The notes under the pieces are model-generated. The model saw only the letters and a program-made list of their open reading frames with translations, was not told where the DNA came from and made no database searches. The translations under genes and the position numbers were made by a program. From NCBI GenBank assembly GCA_907163375.1, contig CAJQUW010008691.1, positions 52,132 to 116,131 of the forward strand: a DNA stretch of 64,000 nt, read 5' to 3'. Numbering within the stretch: the stretch's first letter is position 1; each line of letters starts with the position of its first letter. The stretch comes from Prostheceraeus crozeri (lineage: Eukaryota; Platyhelminthes; Polycladida; Euryleptidae). Below, in pieces: positions 20,819-30,923 of the stretch.

Positions 20819-23380
20819 ATGGCTGACAGGCGGAGAAATGCTAAATCAATTGCAAAAAGAAGGTGAGAAAGAATTCTTTTGTATCTATTCGGACTTGAAA
20901 TAGTAAATTGTATCATAAAGCGTGTCTCAGAATATATTTAGATGCAATTAATTGTGGATGGATATATTTTCAGATGAGGTAAAAATTGATGATCGTTATA
21001 ACGATCTATGGGAATTGGTTTTAACATTTCATGCAGAAAATTAGTTGATTATCCATATTGCCACGACTATAATTTTCATTAAATACAATCATTTTCGGCT
21101 CGATTTTCAAAAATATGCAATGCTTTATCATTTATTTCAATGGTGACTCTCTACGTTCGCAAGATTATCTATAGCTTGCTTCTAAAATATGTCACAAAAT
21201 GTGTAGCCTTTCTGAAAAATTCCGATATTTGCGTTGAGGATTACAAGGGTTTCAACTTGCCATAACTAGTTATTATTTGAGTTTGATTATAAACGATAGA
21301 TAGATCGCATTTATCATCTGTTAAAAGCATAGCTGGGCATTGGCAACATAAAATAGGCGCACATGGTAGGGGTTCGCACCCACCACCACGGAAAGGGAAG
21401 TTCAGCACTCAACCGATGCACTACCGCGCATGTTAACCATCAGTTCTATCTATTTGCACTTTTGATTTACTGGTTCAGTTACATGCTACTTGTTTATTGC
21501 TGAAGATACTCGTAATACAATGATGCAATAAAAAGACACTTTAGATTTCAATTTAGTTTAGTTGTTCTCATCAACTTTTGAAGGAGTCTATATTGACTTT
21601 CTTTGTTTCATGCGGTTCATCAAAAATAAATATTCTCTTTTTTTACAGACTGAATGAGATGATCGATGGCATTGAGGATGAAGAAGACGAGTTGCCCGAT
21701 CAATTCGATGTAGTCATTCATCCACCAGGTGAAGGAGAAGACTCTGACGAAGAAGATGGAGATGAAGATCAACCACAGTTTCAAAACTTACCGCGGAACC
21801 TCCTAAATGCAATCGTGGAAGCTCCTGATGACGAAGAAGATGAAGAAGAAAATCATAGGACTCCGAAGCGGAAGAAAAAGATGGCTCGTCGGACTGACCC
21901 CTTTGAAAATTTGATTGAAAATTCCTGAAGCTGAAAAGCAGAAAGCTGTAGGGTTCGACGGGTGCACTGAGCCTGTAGACTTCTTTCTTCAATTCTCCAG
22001 TGATGAGGTTCTAAATTTTATTGTGAATCAAACGAATGATTATGCACTCATCAATCTTAGCACTGAAGAACTCATTGTTGTAATCGGTGTTCTTCTTGCT
22101 TCCGGTATCGTTCGTCAAACACGACGAAGAGATTTTTGGTCGTCGAATGATTTGAAGCGAAATCAAGTCATAACAAATTCGATTAGTCGTAACCGACTTG
22201 AAGAAATTTTTCCAAAACTGCATTTTGTCCCGTTGACAGCTCGTACTCAAAATGATAAATTGAAAAAATTGCGTCCTCTGATAAAGCTTCTCAATGACGA
22301 ATTTCTACAGCATGCTCCGGATACAAATTTCTTCTCTGTGGATGAATCCATGGTGCCGTATTTCGGCCGCCATGGCTGTAAGCAGTTTACAAGAGGAAAG
22401 CCCATCAGATTCGGCTTCAAGATGTGGGTGTTGGCCACTGCGAAAGGCTACTGCGTGCAACTGCAACCTTACCCATGCATAGCAGAAAGAAAAGAGGATG
22501 ATTCTGATTTTGTGAGTTCTGGAAACGTTGTGTTTTACTTTACGAAAATTCTTCGTGGTCATTTTACCGAAAAAAACCGCTATCGATCACACTGGACAAT
22601 TATTTCACATCCCTTTCACTTTTGAAATCGATGAAAGATGATTTGAATGTCTCAGGAACGGGTACAATAAGGAGAAATAAGGTTCTATGCTATCCCTTTG
22701 ATAACACAAGCATGCAAAATCGCGGTGAAATGATGTCGAAGTACAGTCCAGATTTCAAAACGAACTTGGTAGTTTGGCGTGATAACAAAGACGTACTGGT
22801 GGCTTCGACTATGTGTGGAGCAACTCCAATTTCATCAACAACAAGATTTTGCCGAAAGGTCAGTGTCTAGGAGCATTGCCTTATGATGTTTCTGTACACA
22901 TATTTATGAAATATTATTTTCTTCCAGGAACGAAAGAGAATCACTCTTCCTCGTCCGGCGGCTGTTGCGCACTACAACTCAACGATGGGTGGCGTTGATT
23001 TGCTTGATGCAAATATTTCAAATTGCCGAACTAATATACGAGGAAAGAAATGGTACTATCCCATTTTCATCTATCTCGTGGATGTTGCATGTGTCAATGC
23101 CTGGATTGATTAACTACCGTCTGTGTTGTGATCAAAACGCATCCTACAATGATTTCCGCAGTCGAGTTCGACATCACTCGTGGCAAAAACTGATAGAAAG
23201 CGAAATTTTCGACAAGCAAAAAGTGACATCAGGTTTGACAACATCGGTCACTTGATTGTATTCACAGAAAAAGAACTTCGCTGCAAGTTCTGCAACAAGA
23301 ACACAAAGTTTCGCTGTGTCAAATGTTGTATGAATTTACATGCCAAACAATGCTTCTTGCAGTATCACACTCGTGTATGA
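20819..23380 (+). pseudogene. piggyBac transposase, broken
   Basis: Exon 1 MADRRRNAKSIAKRR starts at 20819 with a donor at 20863; the acceptor TTTTTACAG ends at 21648, continuing LNEMIDGIEDEEDELPDQ in phase. The acidic N-terminus is followed by the catalytic domain: FFSVDESMVPYFGRHGCK (first Asp), DNYFTSLSLLKSMKD (second Asp), SGTGTIRRNKV, VVWRDNKDVLVASTM, and after an apparent 68-bp intron (22859-22926) AVAHYNSTMGGVDLLDANIS with the last Asp residues. The C-terminal ribbon is CKFCNKNTKFRCVKC, then CFLQYH. Damage: frameshifts near 21915-21928, between about 22470 and 22580, and a stop after NAWID near 23113. About 600 codons, normal for the family. Confidence 0.85.
21348..21428 (-). other. 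tRNA-like sequence in piggyBac intron 1 (second copy)
   Basis: On the - strand, TAGTGCATCGGTTGAGTG resembles an A box and GGTGCGAACCCC a B box. It lies in the first intron of the transposase, antisense, as in the other piggyBac at 18220. Stem pairing is partial (about three pairs in the T arm), so a functional tRNA is not claimed. Confidence 0.35.
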
Positions 23381-23742
23381 TAGTAAATGTTGAAATGTAC
23401 AAGCACATTCTCGTGCAGTAAGACATATTGTATTATGTTTTATGTATCATGAATGTAGAACTTAGCATATTTTATTGTCGCCTATATTGATGTTTTGATG
23501 TCATAAGCTCGCAATTTCTAATGGAGGACAAGTTCTAGTAACCATTTTTAATTCAATTATTTTTTTCAAAATGTTAACACCAATTCCCATTGATCGTTAT
23601 AACGATCATCCTATATCTATGTAAGTACTGAATATTTTACGGAATTATTTTGGAAAAGTACTTAGAAGAGCCTAGTCATATAAAATTCAGAAGAAGAAAT
23701 TGATACGCTTAATATAAATTATAGCGGGCATAAATGGGTTAA

Positions 23743-24509
23743 CATGCAACATTCTAATATTTTGAAGACAGTGATGCATAATTATATGAGATGATATTTG
23801 TTCCGTGCCATGTGGTTGTTATGTGTCAAGAAACAGTTTGAATACCCAAGTCTATTTCATGCATGTTATACTTGTTTGTTTATATATACCGAAGAATGGC
23901 TTTGTTTAATCTTATTTGACTTCAATCCACCAACATGTTGCTTTCCTCGGTATTAAAGCTGGTTTGCTGGCAGCTGCATAATAAATTAAATCGTAATTTG
24001 TGACATTGTGTGTTATTAATTGAAATGTAATGTGTTTGTTTTGCCATTTTCATGCACTTGTGTCGTCCTTGTTAAATAAACCCAGTTGCTTGCTATTCTA
24101 ATTCGGTAACTCGATAATCTTATGGTAATAGCAATGAAAATAATTCCATTTCACAAGGCAGTACACGTTTCAATGTCAGTTTAGCGTCTATTTTAGCGAT
24201 AACAACATGAACAGGCGAAACCTCGTTTAACATCAAACTGAATAAGTACGTAACAATGGTAAAGTCATCGGGCTATCTCTGACATGCAGTCGATTTTAAT
24301 TCCAGGAACTTTCGTCGCTCTCACGACTTAATCGCTAAGTGTTTGTTCAAAAGCTGGGACATGTCTGATGTATGCATTGAATGTGATTTCTAACATCAAC
24401 ACAGATTTTTTCAATGATAATGACATTTGAAATGATGTCAAGAAAATTTACATAATTCTACAACAATACAATGCAAACTTCGGTCAAGATCAGGTGATCG
24501 AGTTCGAAG
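23743..24509. other. Intron 4 sequence, nothing recognised
   Basis: AT-rich DNA right of the piggyBac. If the LINE once continued past the piggyBac, no reverse-transcriptase motif is recognisable here. Confidence 0.4.
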
Positions 24510-24511
24510 TA

Positions 24512-25191
24512 CACTGTAAACTGTAAATAGCCACTTGTCAGACAATTTATCAGCCAAATAAGTATTTTGGCTGATGCTACGTATTATCATATGAATTTCC
24601 TGCTTATCAGACAATTTTTGTCTCATCGCACGGACTAATTTGTATTATTACGTTTACTGCATATCATACTACTTATGACTAATATAAACACTTTTATCAA
24701 AATTGGATGGTATCCTTGATAATTTTCAATTATGAGAATATACAATGTTTAAATAAGTAGAGTTCTTTTGAAACTTGAAGGCATTGGAATAACCGGTCTG
24801 AATATTTGACATATTGATGCCATCTTTTAATTCTGTTTATACTATGTTCTATTCAACTTTCAAGGGCATATATACTTCCCGAGAGTTGACAGCGCCAGAA
24901 CAAAAGACATCTTGGAAGATATCAGAGCAGTTCATAATCTGCATATAAGAATGCTTGTATGAGTGAGTTGGACAGCTTTAAATCAGATATGATTAGGAGT
25001 GTCCAGATATACTGTAAGTAGCTAGTGTCAAATTGTTCCAGTGTCAATATTTCTAGAAAAATAGACTGGCTGATATTTTGTGTGGTGATTGTCTCATCTT
25101 GTCTGTTCTGAACAGCCACTTTTGGCTGTTGATTGTCTGATGATGTCTGTTGCAATTGTCTGATCATTTTGGCTGTATACAGTTTACAGTG
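24512..25191. mobile_element. TA-flanked MITE with CACTGTAAAC ends, 680 bp
   Basis: TA at 24510-24511 and 25192-25193 encloses the ends CACTGTAAACTGTAAATAGC and the inverse of CACTGTAAACTGTATACAGC. The inner parts repeat short TCAGACAATT/GATTGTCTGA motifs in both orientations. The TA target and the ends suggest a Tc1/mariner-mobilised MITE. A related MITE is at 60387-60818. Confidence 0.75.
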
Positions 25192-25199
25192 TAGACTCA

Positions 25200-26324
25200 C
25201 TGTAAACCGTGCGCTCCTAAAGTAAGCTGAAAAACGAATGCATGGATCCCGAATGTTAGCAAGCATCTGGAGCAACATTAGGGACTTATGATTAAAAGAT
25301 TTTCGGGAAGATTTTTAGGAAGATGATTATTTCATATATATATTATTATATGATAATTAATTTTGTAATATAATATTTACTATATTTTAAACTGACCTGA
25401 TTTGAATGAAGCACCTGACACAAAAGTTTAGGGCTTAGTAAACCAAACATTTAAATCCACCAGTTCTTATTTATTTTCAGATCCTTTAGGCCAGTCCTAC
25501 TCCTCCTATTAGCAGGCAAATTTTCTGCCGACAACATTGACCTTTCCTCCCTACACAAATATCAATTATTTGATGACTAATCTGATTATTTATTGGAACA
25601 CCTTCATGTACCGGCATTATGCATGCAATTAAATGCACCAGCTGATGAACTCAGTAAAGCACGAAGAGTAGGAGACACTCACCACTGTCTAAGTGACTAC
25701 TACCAGGGTGCTGTCATTTACAAACCAAAAGGCTATGAGCTCCTTCCTCTTTCGTAGCTCATTTTACGCAACTGAGACATTTGAAAACAACAAATTAAAA
25801 CTGATGAAAATTGCATGCTTTTATGCACTTAACAGCTGAACACAACTACGTTCGCACATCATGGTTGACTTGGAGAGGAAATTTCAGATCCGCATCCATA
25901 TCCACGAAAATTGAGAGGATATAGCGTATACAGCTCAAGTAATTCATGTGATCACACCCTGATGATGAAATTATACAAAAACTCCAAAGATATTCTTTCA
26001 TGAGCTAAATATTTACCTTTTATAAAATGACAATAGCATTTTGTAATGCACAGCATACAACAGATCGCTTTTCCTACGTTTTTCGTCTACTCTCAAGAGA
26101 AGTACAGTGTTTCCAAATTTAGAGCAGAAAGTGTTCTACCTCGGAGTGTATCCAACATAACCAGATGTTGACTTAGCATTCATGCAAAAATGCATTCCTA
26201 CTAACAAAGCGATATGTTTGATCAACATAAACAAGTTTGTCACTCTTCTTCAGATTCATCGGTTTTATACTTGAAATGAACCATAATGAGGATCACAATT
26301 CATCGCCTATATCATCTTTTCAAT
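25200..26324. other. Intron 4 sequence, nothing firmly recognised
   Basis: The segment 25480-25780 is GC-richer and has a decayed look (for example a frame GDTHHCLSDYYQGAVIYKP), but no family could be assigned. Confidence 0.35.
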
Positions 26325-26332
26325 GTCTGAAG

Positions 26333-26988
26333 CAGGGGTGCGGAGTCGGAGTCCAATTAAATGATCCGGACTCCGGCCTATAACCAGACCCGAAATATAA
26401 TACAAATTATTTATTCTCGTGCATAGTTGTCACTGTCTTGATGTCAACCTTCTCCGTCAAACAAAACTACAGGGACAACAGTGCATGCAAAGCTTGTAAT
26501 AGTTGAGGGAATGAACCATGATAGTGAAAAAAGGATTGTCTTTTCACTCACTGATTTAATAGGGAAGACAAGCCTTCCTAGCCTCGATCACACCTGTGAC
26601 CAAAGGTCACATCAGAGACAAAAATGAAATGCTAGTTTGTTTGAGAACATTACCTCTTACCCAAACGTTACTTGTATGATGTACTCATATTTTTTGAAGA
26701 AGGATTGGGGATTTTCCTGCCTGGTAGAGACTAGAGAAAAACCGTGTGAAGCACACATCACCAAGATGGGAAGAGCCGAGTCGCATGCATCCAATTGAAA
26801 GCGACATTTGATAGACTTTCATCGAGAATGATTGATAATTGAGGCAGCAATGATCACTAAAGATAGGTTCAGGTCGGACTACAATGATCTATGAAGTAGG
26901 TTACCAGTTTTTTTAAAAAACTAGGCTATGTATATACTGGCCACCCGAAGTCGGAGTCCTATCATTTTGATAGGACTCCACATCCCTG
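26333..26988 (+). mobile_element. hAT MITE with BED-finger relic (copy 2)
   Basis: It has the same family and internal order as 1335-2069. The ends are CAGGGGTGCGGAGTCGGAGT and the inverse of CAGGGATGTGGAGTCC. The flanks GTCTGAAG (26325-26332) and GTCTGAAA (26989-26996) match at 7 of 8 positions, which gives the hAT-type 8-bp duplication for this family. It lacks about 80 bp present in copy 1. Confidence 0.82.
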
Positions 26989-27517
26989 GTCTGAAATAAT
27001 TTGACATTTAGTAAACAAATTGACTGCTTTCATTCTGATACAGAATGTACAAAATAATAATAGTGTAAATGATAGTGTAAATAAGCTTTTCCATCACAGC
27101 TGGTGACAGACTTTCATATTGAGTTCACTTGAGGTACAGTGATATTCCTCTTTATTATTTTAACTTATTTTTCTTTATTATTTATTTGTGTAATTTGAAA
27201 AAACATGTTTCTTCAATAATGTATTTGAAATCATGGCAGCAGCGACTGTGGAAGTATTAACTCAAAGAAATTGCTGCCATTTCCATGGATATCCAAGGCA
27301 AGCCTGTTGTACATTTACATCATTCTGCAAATGTCTAATTTTCGGCGCGCCTCGTTCCCTGCATAAATTCGTGACTACATTATTTAGACTAAAGGCCTGA
27401 AATTATGAAATTCTTTTGATTTGAAGCATACAATGTTGTATTCAACTTCATCATATCACACTTACAGGCGTCCAATTTATTTTGTTGGAATATAATTTTC
27501 GCTACATTTCTTTTCAG

Positions 27518-27641
27518 CCCGAGCTTTCAATGCTTTCCAAAAAATTGCTCATGCCCTCTCACTTACAAGCCAATCTGCATCGACAGTCAGAACTATTTCT
27601 CTGCATGCCAAGCTGGCTGCGAATCATACAACAAAACAATA
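27518..27641 (+). CDS. SLCO: OATP/SLCO transporter, exon 5 (Kazal-like loop, first half)
   Basis: The acceptor TTTTCAG ends at 27517. After one completing base it encodes PSFQCFPKNCSCPLTYKPIC, then a DSQNYFSACQAGCESY stretch. This is the extracellular Kazal-type cysteine-rich domain (loop 5, between TM9 and TM10) shared by OATPs: CN-x-x-C-x-C, PVCG-x-DG-like, then Y-x-SPC-x-AGC. Seven cysteines are visible here (three near the start, one in PIC, two in ACQAGC and none lost by obvious substitution); the rest follow in exon 6. The exon ends in phase 0 after ATA, at a GTGAGT donor. The reading frame is open and clean, as expected for a live host gene. Confidence 0.92.
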
Positions 27642-27707
27642 GTGAGTTTCGACTTGTTGAGCACACGTAATTTGATAATATTTTGACAGTGCCAGCTGCT
27701 TTTCCAG

Positions 27708-27862
27708 GAAACCTACACAAATTGCTTGTGCAAAAACATAAGTGCAGCACCAGGAGTTTGTGAAGGGGCCTGCAGTGCCGTCTACTACTATGGAATGCTT
27801 ATGTTTGTAATTCGTGTTATTGGCATCCTTGCAGCCGTGCAGAAGTCCCAGTTGTTAATGTC
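27708..27862 (+). CDS. SLCO: OATP/SLCO transporter, exon 6 (Kazal-like loop end, TM10)
   Basis: It uses the acceptor GCTTTTCCAG ending at 27707, in phase 0, after a 66-bp intron. A competing AG at 27689 would put the exon out of frame, so the downstream one is chosen. It encodes ETYTNCLCKNIS, then GVCEGACSA, supplying the last cysteines of the Kazal-like domain (Y-x-NC-x-C ... G-x-C-x-x-x-C). It then enters a hydrophobic helix (GMLMFVIRVIGILAA, TM10). The end TC before GTGAGT joins the T at 34646 to make serine. Confidence 0.9.
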
Positions 27863-28611
27863 GTGAGTACAATACTTTGTATCATCATTTTTCAACTTCT
27901 GTCATGAATGATTAGCTCTTCATTAATAAGAAGCGCCGACGCATGATCGAAATGACACAGTCTGAAACCATAGAAATACAACACTCTATAATAAAAAACT
28001 AGAACACACAATATCACATAAACTTGGATTTTTGAGGGCAATAATTTTGGACATCATAGGAAGCCTGAAAATGTCCTGCATTGTTGCTCGAAAACGTTTA
28101 TGTTAATAATATTGTGTGCAATTGAAATGAAGTGGGCAGTAATGTAGGAAAAAAAACGGGCAGCAATGCTATGAAATGCAGATATGGATTCTGATATGGA
28201 ATGACTGAAATTTCTAAATTATCTTTCACATGCATTGATGCTGATATCATACTTACGCTATATAATGCCGCCTTCATTTTTCCATAATAGCTAAATTATG
28301 CACAACAATGCACATTGAAAACAATGCTATGGTTAGCACTACTTTTCCATCAGATATTCCTTCTTGCATCTCAAAGTCAATAAATGTTTATTTCCAAAAC
28401 TTTTGGAAAATAATTGGAGAACATTCAAATACAACACGTTGAACACACTGAAGCACATTCATAGGAAAAGGCAGAAAAGGAGTGCGTGCGGTCAATGACA
28501 AAGAAGAAATTTTAATTAAGGAAGGAGAGGTGAATGAACTTTTGATCCTTTTTTGGATGTTAATAAGTAATTTCATTTTTTGGTATCTAATTTCTTAATT
28601 AATTATTTATT
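27863..28611. other. Start of OATP intron 6, nothing recognised
   Basis: No coding frame with family resemblance and no inverted ends were found before the Tc1 element. Confidence 0.45.
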
Positions 28612-28613
28612 TA

Positions 28614-30021
28614 CAGTCGACGACAGCAAGTTGGACTCAAACACTAAATTCTTTGAATATTGATATATTTTGCAAAAACATTTAGGCCTACATCAATATA
28701 ACATAATTAGCACAATTACATGTAGCGTAATCAACATCATTCACATTTTTCAGAGCAAATTGGAATAGTTTATGTTTCTAATAACGCGTCTGCCACCCTT
28801 CTGCAGAAATGACCGCTTCAATTCTATCAGGCATGGAATCCACCATTTTCTGGCACATTTGCTGAATTTCAGTATCTCTATTCCACACATGAATGAATGC
28901 CGAGATAAGATCGTTCTTTGTGGTTGGCTGCCTGACCTTAATCCTCCTCTTGACGATGATCCACATGTTTTCGATGGGATTAAGGTCAGGTGAACACGCT
29001 GGGCATGGGAGAACTTGGATTTGTTGATGAGCCAAATGCTGCATAACACTTCTTCTTTTATGACACGGTGCATTGTCCTGCATAAATATGCCATTGCCAT
29101 TCGGATGCCACTCTTGCAGTTGATGAAGGAGTCTACCATTCAAGATTTGGTCAATATAAGTAGCTGAATTCATGTTGATTCAACAACAGACGCTCGCCCA
29201 GTTCCATGATAAGAGAAGCAAGCCCGAAATTGAACTTGTGTTGGGCGCTTGCGAGAAAGATTGTAATGAGATGGTGTCAAAGGAACTCCATCGATCACCC
29301 TGACGTAGAGAGGACAATTGTCTTGGATGCGTATTATTGTTTCATCTCAGAAGTCCATGTCTCCAATGGCAGTGACGATGAGCCCTTGCCCATTCCAGAC
29401 GCTTGACTGCATGATTCTCGGACAAAAAAGGGCGCCTGTACGGCTTGACTGCCTTGCAGTCTATCTATACCAAAGCTCTTTTTGCATAGTTCTTACACTG
29501 CAATCACCAGAGGGGCCTATAGTCCTTTGAATTTCAGCAGCATCGGCCCTCGGATTTCGCTGAGAAATGGATTTAATGTGGCGTAAGCCTCTATCACTGA
29601 AATGTTTATTGTGCCCACGACATTTCGCGCAATTTGCACGGTGAGTTCCTCTTTCTTTAAAGTCCTTTATGACCTTGGCTACCATGGATTGACTGACCTG
29701 TAAGTCACTAGCAATTTCGGGTTTTGGTAGTGTTTTCAGCTAAAGTCACAATTTGTAGTCTTAAATCATCATGCGAATTGCTTGCCATTTCCGACAATAA
29801 CAACGAAGCAACTGCAGGCTAAACAGTAATTTCGAAGTCTATGTACCTACACGTACATCTTTCATTTTAAGCCAGCAAGTTAATCAATGATATTTCTTGT
29901 AAACCATAGAATATTAGATCTACATAATGCCACAGATATCATAGTGGATACAAAAATAGAAGTGAATCATTAAATAAAATGATCTAATTTTAGCTTGAGT
30001 CCAACTTGCTGTCGTCGACTG
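28614..30021 (-). mobile_element. Tc1-like transposon, full length, damaged
   Basis: The ends CAGTCGACGACAGCAAGTTG and their exact inverse continue for about 27 bp. The left flank is TA (28612-28613); the right flank reads TG, probably a decayed TA. Length is 1408 bp. The transposase is on the - strand, opposite to the host gene. The ends differ completely from those of the Tc1 at 9738, so this is another family. Confidence 0.9.
28778..29788 (-). pseudogene. Tc1 transposase (DD34E type), broken
   Basis: The probable start MASNSHDDLRLQIVTLAENT at 29788 is followed by helix-turn-helix sequence (SQRNPRADAAEIQRTIG, VRTMQKELWYR). The second catalytic Asp lies in FMQDNAPCHKRRSV and the Glu in CSPDLNPIENMWIIVKRRI, followed by NDLISAFIHVWNRD and a C-terminus EGWQTRY. 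The first-Asp block (DMDF-stop-DETIIRIQ) is interrupted by an in-frame TGA near 29350. Other stops lie near 29710 and 29455. The last 130 codons are open. Confidence 0.85.
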
Positions 30022-30023
30022 TG

Positions 30024-30774
30024 TGTCTAAAATCACACAGAATATCTAATTGTCAATGATGAGCAGGTTATTCATCTCTGAACATAAATATTGAGTTTCA
30101 AAGTCAATTGCAAGGCTCGAATGGTGACTCAAAATCACAATCTTTCATCTCCGCTAAAAATTATTTCTGACCATCATGTATAAAAAATTGTATATAAGGT
30201 GAGTGTCATAAAAGGAAGACAACTTGCTCCATTCACACTGAATCAAAAGCTGTAGCTAATGTTGTAGACCAGATAATAAAGAGCAACGCTAAAAGATTTC
30301 GAGTATCACGATGGCTATTGCTACATTTTCAAAAAATAATGTGGTGACAATTTTCGATTTCATGCATACTGGCTGGTCAAAGAAAGCTTCCAGGCACCGT
30401 CAAAGTAATAGACTTATCAAAGTCTTAGGTCAAAGAAATTGGCCCATTCTTTCATAGTCTGAGTTTACCAGGTATTCGACGACGTTTGATTCGACAAATA
30501 AAAGACATCATATGTCAGTCATCAGGATCAGGAATAGAGCTCCCAGGAGAAGTCTGCCCAATGGGAACAGAGCGAGCAACGTATGTATGAAGTGCAAGTT
30601 TCCGAGTTACAAAAAGCAAAAGATCGGTGATTTTTGTGTGTAGAATAGATTGATATTTAGCATGATATGATCTTTTCTGTAATTAAGCGAGACACCTGTC
30701 ATGCTTAATTTTGAATGTGATCTACTAAAAGTATGAAATAATATTAAAGCAATGGTGCACAGACTCATGTTTTA
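30024..30774. other. Intron 6 sequence between Tc1 and Penelope-like element
   Basis: No recognisable coding or repeat structure. Could include degraded flanks of the Penelope-like element. Confidence 0.4.
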
Positions 30775-30793
30775 AGGAAGAACGTGGAAACAA

Positions 30794-30831
30794 CCATGCA
30801 TGTTTCAAGTGGATTCACCACCCATCATCAG
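30794..30831 (-). ncRNA. Hammerhead-ribozyme-like motif, degenerate
   Basis: On the - strand the core reads CTGATGA, a hairpin GTGG-TGAAT-CCAC, then GAAAC and ATGC. These are the two conserved boxes of a hammerhead (CUGANGA and GAAA) at stem-II spacing. The inverted arm at 33118-33155 (+) has CTGATGC and GAATC with ATGTA. Penelope-like elements are known to carry hammerheads in their terminal repeats. Each copy has a core difference, so cleavage is doubtful. Confidence 0.4.
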
Positions 30832-30923
30832 TGTACAAATGAGAGAAAAAACAATAAATTTACAATATTTATATACAGAGTTCAAATCGTTGCAATTGAT
30901 TACTACAAAGCCAATTGCGTAGT

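Larger units (their letters stand above)
20613..23738 (+). mobile_element. piggyBac element, near full length
   Basis: TTAA lies at 20609-20612 and 23739-23742, with ends CCCATTTGTGCCCG and the inverse of CCCATTTATGCCCGC. The 3126-bp body carries a broken transposase gene and a subterminal palindrome TGATCGTTATAACGATCA near both ends and once internally. Its termini differ from those of the piggyBac at 17525, so it belongs to a different subfamily. It inserted at the edge of the LINE fragment at 20393-20608. Confidence 0.9.

Noticed and set aside
25480-25780. Possible DNA-transposon or retroelement coding fragment
   Set aside because: The decayed reading has no motif that fixes a family; left as unassigned.
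27690-27707. Upstream acceptor AG at 27689 for OATP exon 6
   Set aside because: It would break the frame after the Kazal-like exon 5; the acceptor at 27706-27707 keeps phase and the cysteine pattern.
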